This document shows positions 9,450 through 17,653 of a stretch of DNA of 64,000 nt, piece after piece. The stretch's first letter is position 1; every line of letters begins with the position of its first letter. Source of the stretch: Martinezella rhizogenes. GTDB lineage: Bacteria; Pseudomonadota; Alphaproteobacteria; Rhizobiales; Rhizobiaceae. The DNA lies in NCBI RefSeq assembly GCF_000799715.1, contig NZ_JUHG01000002.1, positions 160,868 to 224,867 on the forward strand, given 5' to 3'. Under the pieces are notes generated by a model. The model saw only the letters and a program-made list of their open reading frames with translations. It did not search any database and was not told the DNA's origin. Both the position numbers and the translations under genes were made by a program.

Positions 9450-11090
9450 TCACTTCGAGATCGGCCATACGAAGTTGGTGTCGAAGCTTGGACCGAGCTT
9501 GAAATCCTTCACGTCCTTGCGATAGCCGGCCACTTCCGTCTGCTGATAGAGGAAGATGAAGGGGCTGGCTTCCAGGTACTTCTTCTGGATCTCCTGATAC
9601 ATGGCGGCGCGCTTGGCGGTATCGATCTCGAACAGGGCGGCCTTTGTTTCCTTGTCGAGTTCCGGCGTCGTCCAGGTATTGCGCCAGGCAAGCGTCTTGT
9701 TGGTGCCGGCGTCGGAGTTGTCGGGATTGTTCGTGAAGGTATCGGCATTGGAATGGGGATCCCAATAGTCGTTGCCCCACTGGCCGTAATAGATGTCATG
9801 ATTGCGGGCGCGATATTTGGTCAGCTTCTGCTTGCCGTCGCCGGGAATGATCTCCACCTTGATGCCGGCCTGGCCGAGCGTCTGCTGGATCGTGGTGGCG
9901 ATGCCGGTATCCGGCTCGATGCTGCGCGCGTCCATGGTCACGGAGAAGCCGTCGGGCAGGCCGGCCTTGGCCAGCAGTTCCTTGGCCTTTGCGACATCGA
10001 GCTTGAACGGATTCTCGTCCAGCGCGCCAAGCAAGCCCTTCGGCTCGAAGGTCTGATGGATTTCGCCGATGCCCTTGATCAGCGTCTTGCCGATGGCGTC
10101 ATAGTCGACCAGGTACTTGAACGCCTGTTGCACTTCCGGCTTGGCAAGGTTCGGGTTCTTCTGGTTGAGGCTGATGTAATAGATCGTGCCCTTCGGCGCA
10201 CTGGTCGAGGCCAATTGCGCGTTCTTTTCGACGGCGGCGAGATCGGTCGGCGACAGATTGCGCGCAACGTCGATATCGCCGTTCTCCAGCGCCAGGCGCT
10301 GCGCCGAGCTTTCCTTCATGAAGCGGTAGATGACACGGGTAAGCTTCGGCTTTTCACCATAGAAATTTTCATTACGCTCGAGAACCACGGCCTCGTTGGC
10401 ACGCCATTCGCGCAGTTTGAACGGGCCGGAACCGGCAAAACCGGTCTTCAGCCAGCTATTGCCAAAGTCGTTGTCATACTTGTAGTCGGCCGTCGGCGTC
10501 GCCGGCTTGACGTGTTGCAGAACCAGCTTCTTGTCGACCACTTCGGCGACGGTGGCGGTCAGGCAGTTCAGCACGAAGCTCGGCGCATAGGGCTTGTCGA
10601 CGGTGAAGACGAATGTGTTCGGATCGGTTGCCTTGGCCTTTTCCGTCACGTTGTCACCAGTGAGACCGAACTGGGTGAGAATGAAGGCCGGGCTCTTGTC
10701 GAGCTTGACGACGCGCTCGAAGGAATAAGCCACATCATCGGCGGTGATCGGATTGCCGGAGGCGAATTTCAGGCCGGGCTTCAGCTTGAATGTATAGGTC
10801 AGATGGTCGTCGGACACCGACCAGCTCTCGGCAAGATCGCTCTGGATCTTGGAGGTATCCTTGATATCGAGGCGGACGAGCAGGCTGTAGGTGTTGCCGG
10901 TGATTTCGGCGGCGGAAAGCTCGTAGGCCTCAGCCGGGTCCATGCTGAGAATGTCGTCGAAGGCGAAGCCCTCGACCAGCGTGTCCTTCGGCGTTTCGGC
11001 GAAGGCGTTCGGTGCCGCTGCCAGCAAAATCGAGAGAGCCGCACCGGCCGAAAGGGCACGGAATCTGCGGTTCATCCTGGTGATCATCAT
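9450..11090 (-). CDS. Periplasmic peptide-type solute-binding protein (SBP_bac_5)
   Basis: Extracytoplasmic binding protein of a dipeptide/opine-type importer, 546 residues, a normal length for the family. The signal peptide has basic residues (MNRRFR), a hydrophobic core (AGAALSILLAAA) and an AxA-like cut after NAFA. The mature part has SBP_5 features: DILSMDPAEAYELSAAEIT, LTYTFKLKPGLKFASGNPITADDVAYSFER, and a C-terminal YQEIQKKYLEASPFIFLYQQ. Two ATGs start the ORF, preceded by AAGGG. It is encoded between the dipeptidase and the permeases, so the ligand is probably a dipeptide or related amide. That is inference. Confidence 0.92.
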   Translation of the reverse strand: MMITRMNRRFRALSAGAALSILLAAAPNAFAETPKDTLVEGFAFDDILSMDPAEAYELSAAEITGNTYSLLVRLDIKDTSKIQSDLAESWSVSDDHLTYTFKLKPGLKFASGNPITADDVAYSFERVVKLDKSPAFILTQFGLTGDNVTEKAKATDPNTFVFTVDKPYAPSFVLNCLTATVAEVVDKKLVLQHVKPATPTADYKYDNDFGNSWLKTGFAGSGPFKLREWRANEAVVLERNENFYGEKPKLTRVIYRFMKESSAQRLALENGDIDVARNLSPTDLAAVEKNAQLASTSAPKGTIYYISLNQKNPNLAKPEVQQAFKYLVDYDAIGKTLIKGIGEIHQTFEPKGLLGALDENPFKLDVAKAKELLAKAGLPDGFSVTMDARSIEPDTGIATTIQQTLGQAGIKVEIIPGDGKQKLTKYRARNHDIYYGQWGNDYWDPHSNADTFTNNPDNSDAGTNKTLAWRNTWTTPELDKETKAALFEIDTAKRAAMYQEIQKKYLEASPFIFLYQQTEVAGYRKDVKDFKLGPSFDTNFVWPISK

Positions 11091-11126
11091 GTTCTTGTTC
11101 CCTTATTTTGACTTTTATCAGTATAA

Positions 11127-12194
11127 TTATGCACGCGACGCGCCGCCCTCTCCCCAAGCGGACGCCAGAATACGAAGCCAGTTCTCCCTGCATAGCTTCG
11201 CAAGATCGGCCTCACCATAGCCAACGTTCCGGAGCGCAGCAATCAGCTTTTGATTGCCCGCGGCATCGCCGATATCCGCCGGAATCGTCGCCCCATCGAA
11301 GTCCGATCCAAGCCCGACGCAATCGATGCCGACGCGTTTGATGAGATGGTCGAGATGGCGGATCATCACCTCGATCGGCGTGTCGGCATCCGAGCGTCCG
11401 TCCTCTCGCAGCATGGCGGTCGCATAGTTGAGGCCGACGATCCCACGGCTCTCCTTGATGGCGTCGAGCTGCTTGTCGGTCAGGTTGCGCGCGACCGGGG
11501 TCAGCGCATGGGCGTTGGAGTGGCTGGCGACCAGCGGCTGGTCCGATGTCTTCGCCACATCCCAAAAGCCCTTCTCGGTGATATGGGCGAGATCGATGAC
11601 GATGCCGAGCCGATTGCATTCACGCACCAGCGCAAAACCTGCATCCGTCAGGCCGGGGCCGGTATCCGGCGAGCTCGGATAGGCGAAGGGCACGCCATGG
11701 GCAAAGACGTTGTTGCGGCTCCAGACCGGGCCGAGCGAGCGCAGGCCCGCCGCATAGAAAGTCTCGAGCGCGACGAGATCGGCGTCGATCGCCTCGCAGC
11801 CTTCCATATGCATGACGGCGGCGAAGATGCCTTTTTCCATGCTGTCGCGGATGTCTGCGGTCGACCGGCAAAGCTTCCAGGCGCCGGCACGGTCGAGCTT
11901 GAGCGCAATTGCGGCCATTTCCAGCGCGATATCGAGCGAGGGTGCCCGTTCCAGCGGGGCTGCGAGGGGCGTCGCATAATGGCCGTTGCGGTCGGGCTCG
12001 GCAAAGACGAGATGGCCGGAAGGAATATAGATGGCGCAAAGACCGCCGGCGAGACCGCCGGCCTTGGCGCGGGGCGCATCGATATGGCCGATCGATATCC
12101 CATTCTTAAATTCGGCGACCGGATCGGCGCCTTCGTTTGTATGATGCCAGAGCCTCAGCAGAACGTCGTTATGGCCATCGAATACGGATTGCAT
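11127..12194 (-). CDS. Membrane-type dipeptidase (peptidase M19, renal dipeptidase family)
   Basis: Zinc dipeptidase that hydrolyses dipeptides, including D-configured ones in this family. The N-terminal HND motif (DGHNDVLLRLW), the bridging glutamate (AVMHMEGCEAI) and the histidines in VIDLAHITEKGFW and VASHSNAHAL match the binuclear zinc site. GLGSDFDGA is the usual C-terminal signature. It has 355 residues and no signal peptide, so it is probably cytosolic. It heads the transporter operon, 36 bases before the binding protein, which suggests imported dipeptides are cleaved here. The ATG is preceded by AGGA. Confidence 0.93.
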   Translation of the reverse strand: MQSVFDGHNDVLLRLWHHTNEGADPVAEFKNGISIGHIDAPRAKAGGLAGGLCAIYIPSGHLVFAEPDRNGHYATPLAAPLERAPSLDIALEMAAIALKLDRAGAWKLCRSTADIRDSMEKGIFAAVMHMEGCEAIDADLVALETFYAAGLRSLGPVWSRNNVFAHGVPFAYPSSPDTGPGLTDAGFALVRECNRLGIVIDLAHITEKGFWDVAKTSDQPLVASHSNAHALTPVARNLTDKQLDAIKESRGIVGLNYATAMLREDGRSDADTPIEVMIRHLDHLIKRVGIDCVGLGSDFDGATIPADIGDAAGNQKLIAALRNVGYGEADLAKLCRENWLRILASAWGEGGASRA

Positions 12195-12373
12195 CGTCTA
12201 TCCTGGATAAAGCGCTCGAACGAGCGGAGGGAAAGCGGTCAGAATAGAAAAGATGACAGAATTCGCCATCCCTAAATGAAAAAAATCTTCATGGGCATGA
12301 AGGGGGCGGGCGGACGGAAAACGGGAGCAAAGGTCAGAGGCAACAGCGTCGCTGCAATCAGAAAATTTGCAAC

Positions 12374-12390
12374 AACGCTTGCCAAGCGTT
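12374..12390. promoter_or_regulatory. 17-base palindrome upstream of lysE-type gene (candidate operator)
   Basis: AACGCTTGCCAAGCGTT is a perfect dyad (7-base arms, 3-base centre) ending 42 bases before the lysE-type ATG, in the 238-base divergent gap shared with the dipeptidase gene. Position and symmetry fit an operator. No regulator is identified. Confidence 0.4.
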
Positions 12391-12432
12391 TGGTCTTGTG
12401 GATTGCTCCGCTAGAATAGTTGGGAGCATCAT

Positions 12433-13071
12433 ATGTCTATCGAACACTGGCTTGCCTTTGTCGCCGCATCCGCCGTGCTGCTGGCGATCCCCGGACCGAC
12501 AATCCTGCTCGTCATATCCTATGCGCTTGGGCATGGCCGCAAGGCGACGACCGCCACCGTCGCAGGGGTCGCGCTTGGCGACTTCACGGCAATGACCGCC
12601 TCGATGTTGGGCCTTGGCGCGCTGCTTGCCACATCGGCTGCGATCTTCACCGGACTCAAGTGGATTGGCGCGGCCTATCTCATCTATCTCGGCATCAAGC
12701 TCTGGCGCGTTCCGGTCTCTGACAGATCCGCCGAGACGGAAGGTACGGAGACGGGTAAAGAGCGGCCATTGCGAATTTTCCTGCATACCTATGCGGTGAC
12801 CGCGCTCAATCCGAAGAGCATCATTTTCTTCGTCGCCTTTCTTCCGCAATTCCTCGACACCTCGCAGCCCATCGCTTTTCAGATGATCGTCTTTGAGGTG
12901 ACATTCCTCACTCTGGCGACCTTGAACGCCACCACCTATGGCCTCATGGCCTCGATGGCCCGGAAGACGATCCGTAAGCCAAGCGTGCAACGCCTGGTCA
13001 ATCGGACTGGCGGAGCGCTGATGATTGGCGCGGGTCTGCTGGCGGCGGGATGGAAGAAAGCTGCGGCCTGA
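12433..13071 (+). CDS. LysE/RhtB-family amino acid exporter
   Basis: Inner-membrane exporter of 212 residues with about six hydrophobic segments. The N-terminal AIPGPTILLVISYALGHGRK segment and the later VTALNPKSIIFFVAFLPQF segment are the family hallmarks. The ATG has GGGAG upstream. It is divergent from the dipeptidase/dipeptide uptake operon. Export of excess amino acids released from imported dipeptides is a plausible link (inference). The exact substrate (homoserine, threonine, lysine or others) cannot be read from sequence. Confidence 0.92.
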   Translation: MSIEHWLAFVAASAVLLAIPGPTILLVISYALGHGRKATTATVAGVALGDFTAMTASMLGLGALLATSAAIFTGLKWIGAAYLIYLGIKLWRVPVSDRSAETEGTETGKERPLRIFLHTYAVTALNPKSIIFFVAFLPQFLDTSQPIAFQMIVFEVTFLTLATLNATTYGLMASMARKTIRKPSVQRLVNRTGGALMIGAGLLAAGWKKAAA

Positions 13072-13079
13072 TAGCAAAA

Positions 13080-13102
13080 AGGCGGGGACATAGCCCCCGC
13101 CT
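13080..13102 (-). terminator. Rho-independent terminator of the sugar ABC operon
   Basis: AGGCGGGG (13080-13087) pairs perfectly with CCCCGCCT (13095-13102). Read on the minus strand the stem is followed by TTTTTGC, so it ends the ibpA-iatA-iatP type operon. It also sits between convergent genes and may stop lysE transcription. Confidence 0.85.
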
Positions 13103-13130
13103 CGAGAAATCCGATTAAGCCTTGGCTGTT

Positions 13131-14156
13131 CTAACGTTTCGCCCGCTTCTTCTGGCGATAGACGTCGATAGCCACTGCGGCGATGATGATGACGCCCTTG
13201 GCGATTTCCTGATAATAGGCGTCGACGTTCAGGAAGGTGAAGCCTGAGATCATCACGCCGAGGATGACCGTGCCGATCACCGTGCCGGCAATGCGCCCGA
13301 CGCCGCCGGTAAGCGAGGTGCCGCCGATAACGGCGGCCGCAATGGCGTCCAATTCATAGGTCACGCCCATGCCGGCCTGCGCCGTCTGGACGCGAGCCGC
13401 CGTGATGATGCCCGCGAGACCCGCCAGCAGACCGGCGATCGCATAGACCTTGACCAGATGCCCCTCGACATTGATGCCAGAGACGCGCGCCGCCTGAATG
13501 TTGGCGCCGATCGCATAGGTGAACTTGCCGTAGCGCGTGTAGCGCAGCACGACATGGAAAATCACCGCGACAATCAGGAAGACGATGACGGGCCAAATGC
13601 CGGTGCCGATGAAATTGAACTGGTCGGTGAGGCCCGAGATCGGCTGCCCCTTGGTATAGAGCTTCGACAGGCCCCGCGCCGAGACCATCATGCCAAGCGT
13701 GGCGATGAAGGGTGGAATTTTCGTTTTCGTGATGAGCAGGCCGTTCACATAACCGGCGGCAAGACCGATCAGTAGGCCGACGCCGATCGGAACGAAGAAT
13801 GGGAGATCGGTGAGCGCGGGATAGAGCGCCCGGGTCCAGGTGGAGGACTGGGCGAAGCTTGCCGCGATCATGGCCGTCAAACCGACGACGGAACCCGATG
13901 ACAGGTCGATACCCCCGGTAATGATGACCTGCGTCACCCCGACCGAGATGATGCCGATAACCGAGACCTGCAGGATCATGATCTTCAGGCGCTGAATATT
14001 GAGCAGAAAGCTCTGGCCGACGAAAATCCAGCCGAGGATTTCGCAGACGAGCGCAATGCCGATCAGCACCAGAAAGATGCCGAGTTCCGGCGGCACGCGA
14101 CGGCGCTTCGAGCGCGTCATCTGCGGTACGACGGTCTCTGCGACTTTGCTAACCAT
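13131..14156 (-). CDS. iatP: Sugar ABC transporter permease (RbsC type; probable inositol)
   Basis: Inner-membrane permease of the CUT2 (ribose/inositol/xylose) importer family, 341 residues with about eight to ten hydrophobic segments. Family motifs include GGIDLSSGSVVGLTA, LITKTKIPPFIATLGMM and the IGGTSLTGGVGRIAGTVIG loop. The ATG is preceded by GGGAGG. It is third in a binding protein-ATPase-permease operon and ends just before the terminator. The inositol assignment comes from the binding protein and the upstream palindromes, not from this subunit. A ribose-type substrate remains possible. Confidence 0.85.
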   Translation of the reverse strand: MVSKVAETVVPQMTRSKRRRVPPELGIFLVLIGIALVCEILGWIFVGQSFLLNIQRLKIMILQVSVIGIISVGVTQVIITGGIDLSSGSVVGLTAMIAASFAQSSTWTRALYPALTDLPFFVPIGVGLLIGLAAGYVNGLLITKTKIPPFIATLGMMVSARGLSKLYTKGQPISGLTDQFNFIGTGIWPVIVFLIVAVIFHVVLRYTRYGKFTYAIGANIQAARVSGINVEGHLVKVYAIAGLLAGLAGIITAARVQTAQAGMGVTYELDAIAAAVIGGTSLTGGVGRIAGTVIGTVILGVMISGFTFLNVDAYYQEIAKGVIIIAAVAIDVYRQKKRAKR

Positions 14157-14188
14157 AATTCAATCCTCCCTTGCGATGGCCGGCACGA

Positions 14189-15730
14189 TCATTGCGCCGC
14201 CAGCTCCATCACCTTCACTTGAGTTGCATCCGCACGATCGAGGAAGCCGGTCACCCGGCCCTCATGCATCACCATGATGCGGTCGCTCATGCCGAGCACT
14301 TCCGGCATCTCCGAGGAGATCATGATGACAGCGACGCCGTTGCGCGCCATTTCCGTGACCAGACGATGGATCTCCGCCTTGGCGCCGACATCGATACCGC
14401 GGGTTGGTTCATCCAGGATCAGGATGCGCGGATTGGTGAGCATCCAGCGGCCGATCAGCGCTTTCTGCTGATTGCCGCCGGAGAGATTCTCGATGCGCTC
14501 GTCGAGATTTGGCGTCTTGACGCGCAGCTTACGCGCCATCTCCTCGCAAACTTTTTCGATCGCACCCTCCTGCACGAAGCCGCCACGAACGAACTTGTCC
14601 TGCAGCACGGCGATCTGCATGTTTTCGAGCACGCTGAGGATCAGCAGACAGCCGGTATCCTTTCGGTCTTCCGTCAGGAAGGCCATGCGATGGCTGATCG
14701 CCACCGCCGGCGAAGAAACGTCGACCTTCTTGCCGAACAGCTCGATCGTTCCGGACGAGGCTGGCGTCACGCCGAACAGCGTCTCGGCGACATTCGAGCG
14801 GCCGGAACCGACCAGCCCGGCGACACCGAGAATTTCACCGGCCCTGACATCGAAGGAGATATCGGAGAAGACGCCATCCAGATTGAGATTTTTGACGGAA
14901 AGAAGCGTCTCACCGATCGGCACCTCTTCCTTCGGGAACATCTGGGTGATCTCGCGGCCGACCATCATGCGGATGATGTCGTCGCGGGTGACGTCGGTCG
15001 ACGCGTGCGTGCCGATATATTTGCCGTCGCGGAACACCGAGAATTCATCGGCGATCTCGAACAGCTCGTTCATCTTGTGGGTGATGTAGACGATGCCGAT
15101 GCCCTGCTCGCGCAGACCCCGGATAATCTCGAAGAGATGCGCAACCTCACGCTCGGTCAGCGCCGAGGTCGGCTCGTCCATGATCAGCACGTCGGAATCG
15201 TAGGAGACCGCCTTGGCGATCTCGACCATCTGGCGGCTGGCAACAGAGAGCTCACCCACCTGGATTTCCGGATCGATGTTGATGTTCAAACGACGGAAGA
15301 GGTCTTCCGTCTTCCGGCTCATCTCGCCATGATCGACGAAGCCAAAGCGATTCTTCGGCTCGCGGCGGATCCAGATATTTTCCGCAACCGTCATGAACGG
15401 CATCAGGTTGAGCTCCTGATGGATCATTGCAATGCCGTTCTCCAACGCATCGAGCGGCGATTTCAGGCGGATCGCGACGCCTTTGAGGAGTACTTCGCCC
15501 TGATCCGGCACATAAATGCCGGCCAGAATCTTCATCAGTGTCGACTTGCCGGCGCCGTTTTCACCCATCAGCGCATGCACCGTGCCGCGCTTCAGGCGGA
15601 AGGAAACGTCGTCGAGGGCCACCACACCCGGAAATTCCTTGCGGATGCCTTCGGCGCTCAACAGATAAGCGGCATTGGGGACCACGCCGCTGGCGCGCAC
15701 CGCAGCCATGGTGGATGGACTGACAACCAT
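14189..15730 (-). CDS. iatA: Sugar ABC transporter ATPase, duplicated (RbsA/MglA type; probable inositol)
   Basis: Energises the CUT2 importer. The 513 residues contain two ABC domains: an N-terminal one with Walker [10 protein letters not shown] and Walker [12 protein letters not shown], and a C-terminal one with the signature [16 protein letters not shown] and Walker [17 protein letters not shown]. The second Walker A is degenerate ([12 protein letters not shown]), as is normal for RbsA/MglA proteins. The ATG follows GGGAGAAAAAAG. It is separated from the binding-protein gene by a strong intercistronic hairpin. Confidence 0.9.
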   Translation of the reverse strand: MVVSPSTMAAVRASGVVPNAAYLLSAEGIRKEFPGVVALDDVSFRLKRGTVHALMGENGAGKSTLMKILAGIYVPDQGEVLLKGVAIRLKSPLDALENGIAMIHQELNLMPFMTVAENIWIRREPKNRFGFVDHGEMSRKTEDLFRRLNINIDPEIQVGELSVASRQMVEIAKAVSYDSDVLIMDEPTSALTEREVAHLFEIIRGLREQGIGIVYITHKMNELFEIADEFSVFRDGKYIGTHASTDVTRDDIIRMMVGREITQMFPKEEVPIGETLLSVKNLNLDGVFSDISFDVRAGEILGVAGLVGSGRSNVAETLFGVTPASSGTIELFGKKVDVSSPAVAISHRMAFLTEDRKDTGCLLILSVLENMQIAVLQDKFVRGGFVQEGAIEKVCEEMARKLRVKTPNLDERIENLSGGNQQKALIGRWMLTNPRILILDEPTRGIDVGAKAEIHRLVTEMARNGVAVIMISSEMPEVLGMSDRIMVMHEGRVTGFLDRADATQVKVMELAAQ

Positions 15731-15764
15731 CTTTTTTCTCCCGGGGGCTGTTCGGAATACTTAA

Positions 15765-15790
15765 GGATGCGGGCTCACGCGCCCGCATCC
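15765..15790 (-). other. Intercistronic stem-loop between binding protein and ATPase genes
   Basis: GGATGCGGGC (15765-15774) and GCCCGCATCC (15781-15790) make a perfect 10-base stem with a 6-base loop and no T-run. Such hairpins after binding-protein genes commonly protect the upstream mRNA and keep the binding protein in excess over the membrane subunits. Confidence 0.6.
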
Positions 15791-15806
15791 GTCGATAGCG
15801 GCGGCG

Positions 15807-16736
15807 TCAGTTCTTCTTGACGAAGTCCTTGACGTTTGCCGGCGTCACGAGCTGGAAGGGAATGTAGACCTTCTTCTCGATCTTCTCGCCCTTGGCAAGC
15901 TTCAGCGCGGCATCCACGGCACCCTTGCCCTGGCCGGCGGCGTCCTGGAACACCGTGACCTTCAGATCGCCGGCCTGCATCGAAGCCAAGGCATCCTGCG
16001 TCGCATCGACACCGGCGACGACGATCTTGTCCAGCGACTTGCCGGACGCCTTCAGCGCTTGGATCGCGCCGATTGCCATTTCATCGTTGTTGGCGATGAC
16101 TGCATCGAATTCGAGACCGCTGGACAGCCAGTTGGTCACGAGGTCGGCGCCCTGGGTACGCTGCCAATTGGCGGTCTGTTCCTGGACGATGGTGATGCCC
16201 TTGCATTCGTCGGTAGCGAGAACGTCATGCACGTCCTTGGTGCGCATGCGGGCCGCCTGGTTGGACAATTCGCCCATCATGACGACAGCCTTGCCCTTGC
16301 CACCGAGAAGCCTGCACACTTCCTTGGTTTCCAGCGTGCCGGATTCCACCTCGTTGGAGGCAACGAAGGCCTGCCCTTCCGGCAGGCTGTCGACGTTCGC
16401 CGGCTCGCGGTTGACGTAGATCAGCGGGATCTTCGCTTCGGCCGCCAGCTTCGAGATGGCGGCGGTCGCATCCGTATCGACCGGGTTGACGATGATGGCG
16501 TCGACCTTACTGGCGATGAAGTTCTGGATCTGGCTCTGCTGCTTGGCGATATCGTTCTGCGCATCTTCGACCTGCAGCTTCACGCCTGGCGTCGTCTTGG
16601 CATAATCCTGCATGCCGTTGCGCAGAACGGTCAGGAAGTTGTCGTCGAACAGTGCCATCGACACGCCGATGGTTTCGGCATGCGCCGCCGTCGAGAGCAT
16701 AAGCGCCATAGCGGAGCCAAGAATAAGTTTTCTCAT
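15807..16736 (-). CDS. ibpA: Periplasmic sugar-binding protein, inositol/rhizopine-type
   Basis: Binding protein of a CUT2 importer, 309 residues from the ATG at 16736 (GGGAGG upstream; an upstream in-frame start is poorer). The signal peptide is MRKLILGSAMALMLSTAAHA. The mature protein has a type-1 periplasmic fold with VDAIIVNPVDTDATAA, PLIYVNREPANVD and ANNDEMAIGAIQALK. From memory it resembles rhizobial IbpA/MocB-like proteins, which bind myo-inositol or rhizopine. Two GGAA-N6-TTCC palindromes upstream match the operator reported for the inositol repressor IolR. Binding-protein role is sure; ligand is likely but inferred. Confidence 0.85.
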   Translation of the reverse strand: MRKLILGSAMALMLSTAAHAETIGVSMALFDDNFLTVLRNGMQDYAKTTPGVKLQVEDAQNDIAKQQSQIQNFIASKVDAIIVNPVDTDATAAISKLAAEAKIPLIYVNREPANVDSLPEGQAFVASNEVESGTLETKEVCRLLGGKGKAVVMMGELSNQAARMRTKDVHDVLATDECKGITIVQEQTANWQRTQGADLVTNWLSSGLEFDAVIANNDEMAIGAIQALKASGKSLDKIVVAGVDATQDALASMQAGDLKVTVFQDAAGQGKGAVDAALKLAKGEKIEKKVYIPFQLVTPANVKDFVKKN

Positions 16737-16884
16737 GATTTTCCTCCCAATCGCGGTGTCCGGCCACACCCCTCATTGATACCGGAACCCTCGGTTTCGA
16801 CCGCAGGGCCAACAATCCAAGCTGCCATCACTCCCATAACGGCAACCTAAAAACGGAACAAAAAAACCGTAAAATTCTCTATGC

Positions 16885-16898
16885 GGAATATTTATTCC
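16885..16898. promoter_or_regulatory. IolR-like palindrome, proximal site
   Basis: GGAATATTTATTCC, a perfect palindrome that fits GGAA-N6-TTCC, the recognition motif reported for the S. meliloti inositol repressor IolR. It lies about 150 bases upstream of the binding-protein ATG at 16736. Confidence 0.6.
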
Positions 16899-17032
16899 AT
16901 TTCCCAGGGAAAACGTCAACACTATTTTGTAACCGCCGCGGCGGAGACGGAGTTCTCAGGGCGGTAGCCGAATTTTCAATGGGGAAAGGCTGTAAAAGAC
17001 GGGTCTCGAACCCACATCTGGGCCACTCGATC

Positions 17033-17054
17033 CGATGGAACGGACATTCCATCG
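17033..17054. promoter_or_regulatory. IolR-like palindrome, distal site (8-base arms)
   Basis: CGATGGAA-N6-TTCCATCG, perfect over 8 bases per arm, again containing GGAA-N6-TTCC. It is about 300 bases upstream of the binding-protein gene and 72 bases upstream of the divergent DUF1993 gene, so it could act on either. Confidence 0.6.
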
Positions 17055-17125
17055 ACATCGAAGTGGCGTAAAACGCCGATGACATCAGGCCGAATACCCC
17101 CACCGGCCGACAATGGAGAACCAGC

Positions 17126-17632
17126 ATGCCCACAATGTACAGTTTCTCAGTTCCCGTCTTTCAGCGCGGCCTTACAATCCTTGCGACCTATCTCGATGCA
17201 ATCGAGACCTATGCCGCGGAGAAAGGCATCGACCCCAAAGAGCTTATCGGCGCGCGGCTCATCGATGACATGCTGCCGCTCTCCGGCCAGTTTCAGCGCG
17301 CCTCCGATGGCGCCAAGCTCACGATCGCTCGGCTGACCGGCATCGAGGCGCCGCGCTTCGAGGACAACGAGACGACCGTCGCCGAGTTGCGTGAACGCCT
17401 GAAGAAGACACAGGATTTCCTGGCGACGATCACGCCGGAGACGATGGCTGGCAGCGAAATCCGTGAAGTGACGATTTCGCCCGGCGGCAAGACGATGGTC
17501 TTCACCGGCGAAGGTCTGCTGACAACCTTCGCCCTGCCGAATTTCTTCTTCCACATAACGACTGTGCACGACATTCTGCGCAGCCGCGGCCTGCCGGTCG
17601 GCAAGATGACCTATCTCGGCGCATTCATTTGA
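17126..17632 (+). CDS. DUF1993 domain protein
   Basis: Soluble protein of 168 residues matching DUF1993, a DinB-like four-helix family. Recognisable segments are FQRGLTILATYLDA near the start, RLIDDMLPLSGQFQRASDGAK, and the C-terminal FALPNFFFHITTVHDILRSRGLPVGKMTYLG. GGAGA lies before the ATG. The biochemical function of the family is not established. It is divergent from the inositol-type operon and shares its regulatory gap; a distal palindrome lies 72 bases upstream. Confidence 0.85.
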   Translation: MPTMYSFSVPVFQRGLTILATYLDAIETYAAEKGIDPKELIGARLIDDMLPLSGQFQRASDGAKLTIARLTGIEAPRFEDNETTVAELRERLKKTQDFLATITPETMAGSEIREVTISPGGKTMVFTGEGLLTTFALPNFFFHITTVHDILRSRGLPVGKMTYLGAFI

Positions 17633-17653
17633 TAGCCCGCTATTGAATCTCGA

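Larger units (their letters stand above)
16737..17125. other. Regulatory gap upstream of the inositol-type operon
   Basis: About 390 bases between divergent genes. It holds the two palindromes listed separately. A further short dyad, TTCCC-A-GGGAA at 16901-16911, touches the proximal one. No credible gene is present; a minus-strand ORF at 16879-17133 has no recognisable features. Confidence 0.5.

Noticed and set aside
8289..11111. Plus-strand ORF of 940 codons opposite the transporter operon
   Set aside because: It is the mirror frame of genes with clear family motifs on the minus strand. High GC gives long open antisense frames. The translation is rich in H, R, D and G and has no domain. 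The same applies to plus-strand ORFs at 114-1295 and 1599-3305 (opposite ndvB) and 14171-15820.
16996..17030. Sequence resembling a tRNA T-arm (GGTTCGAGACC on the minus strand)
   Set aside because: No acceptor, D or anticodon arm can be folded around it.
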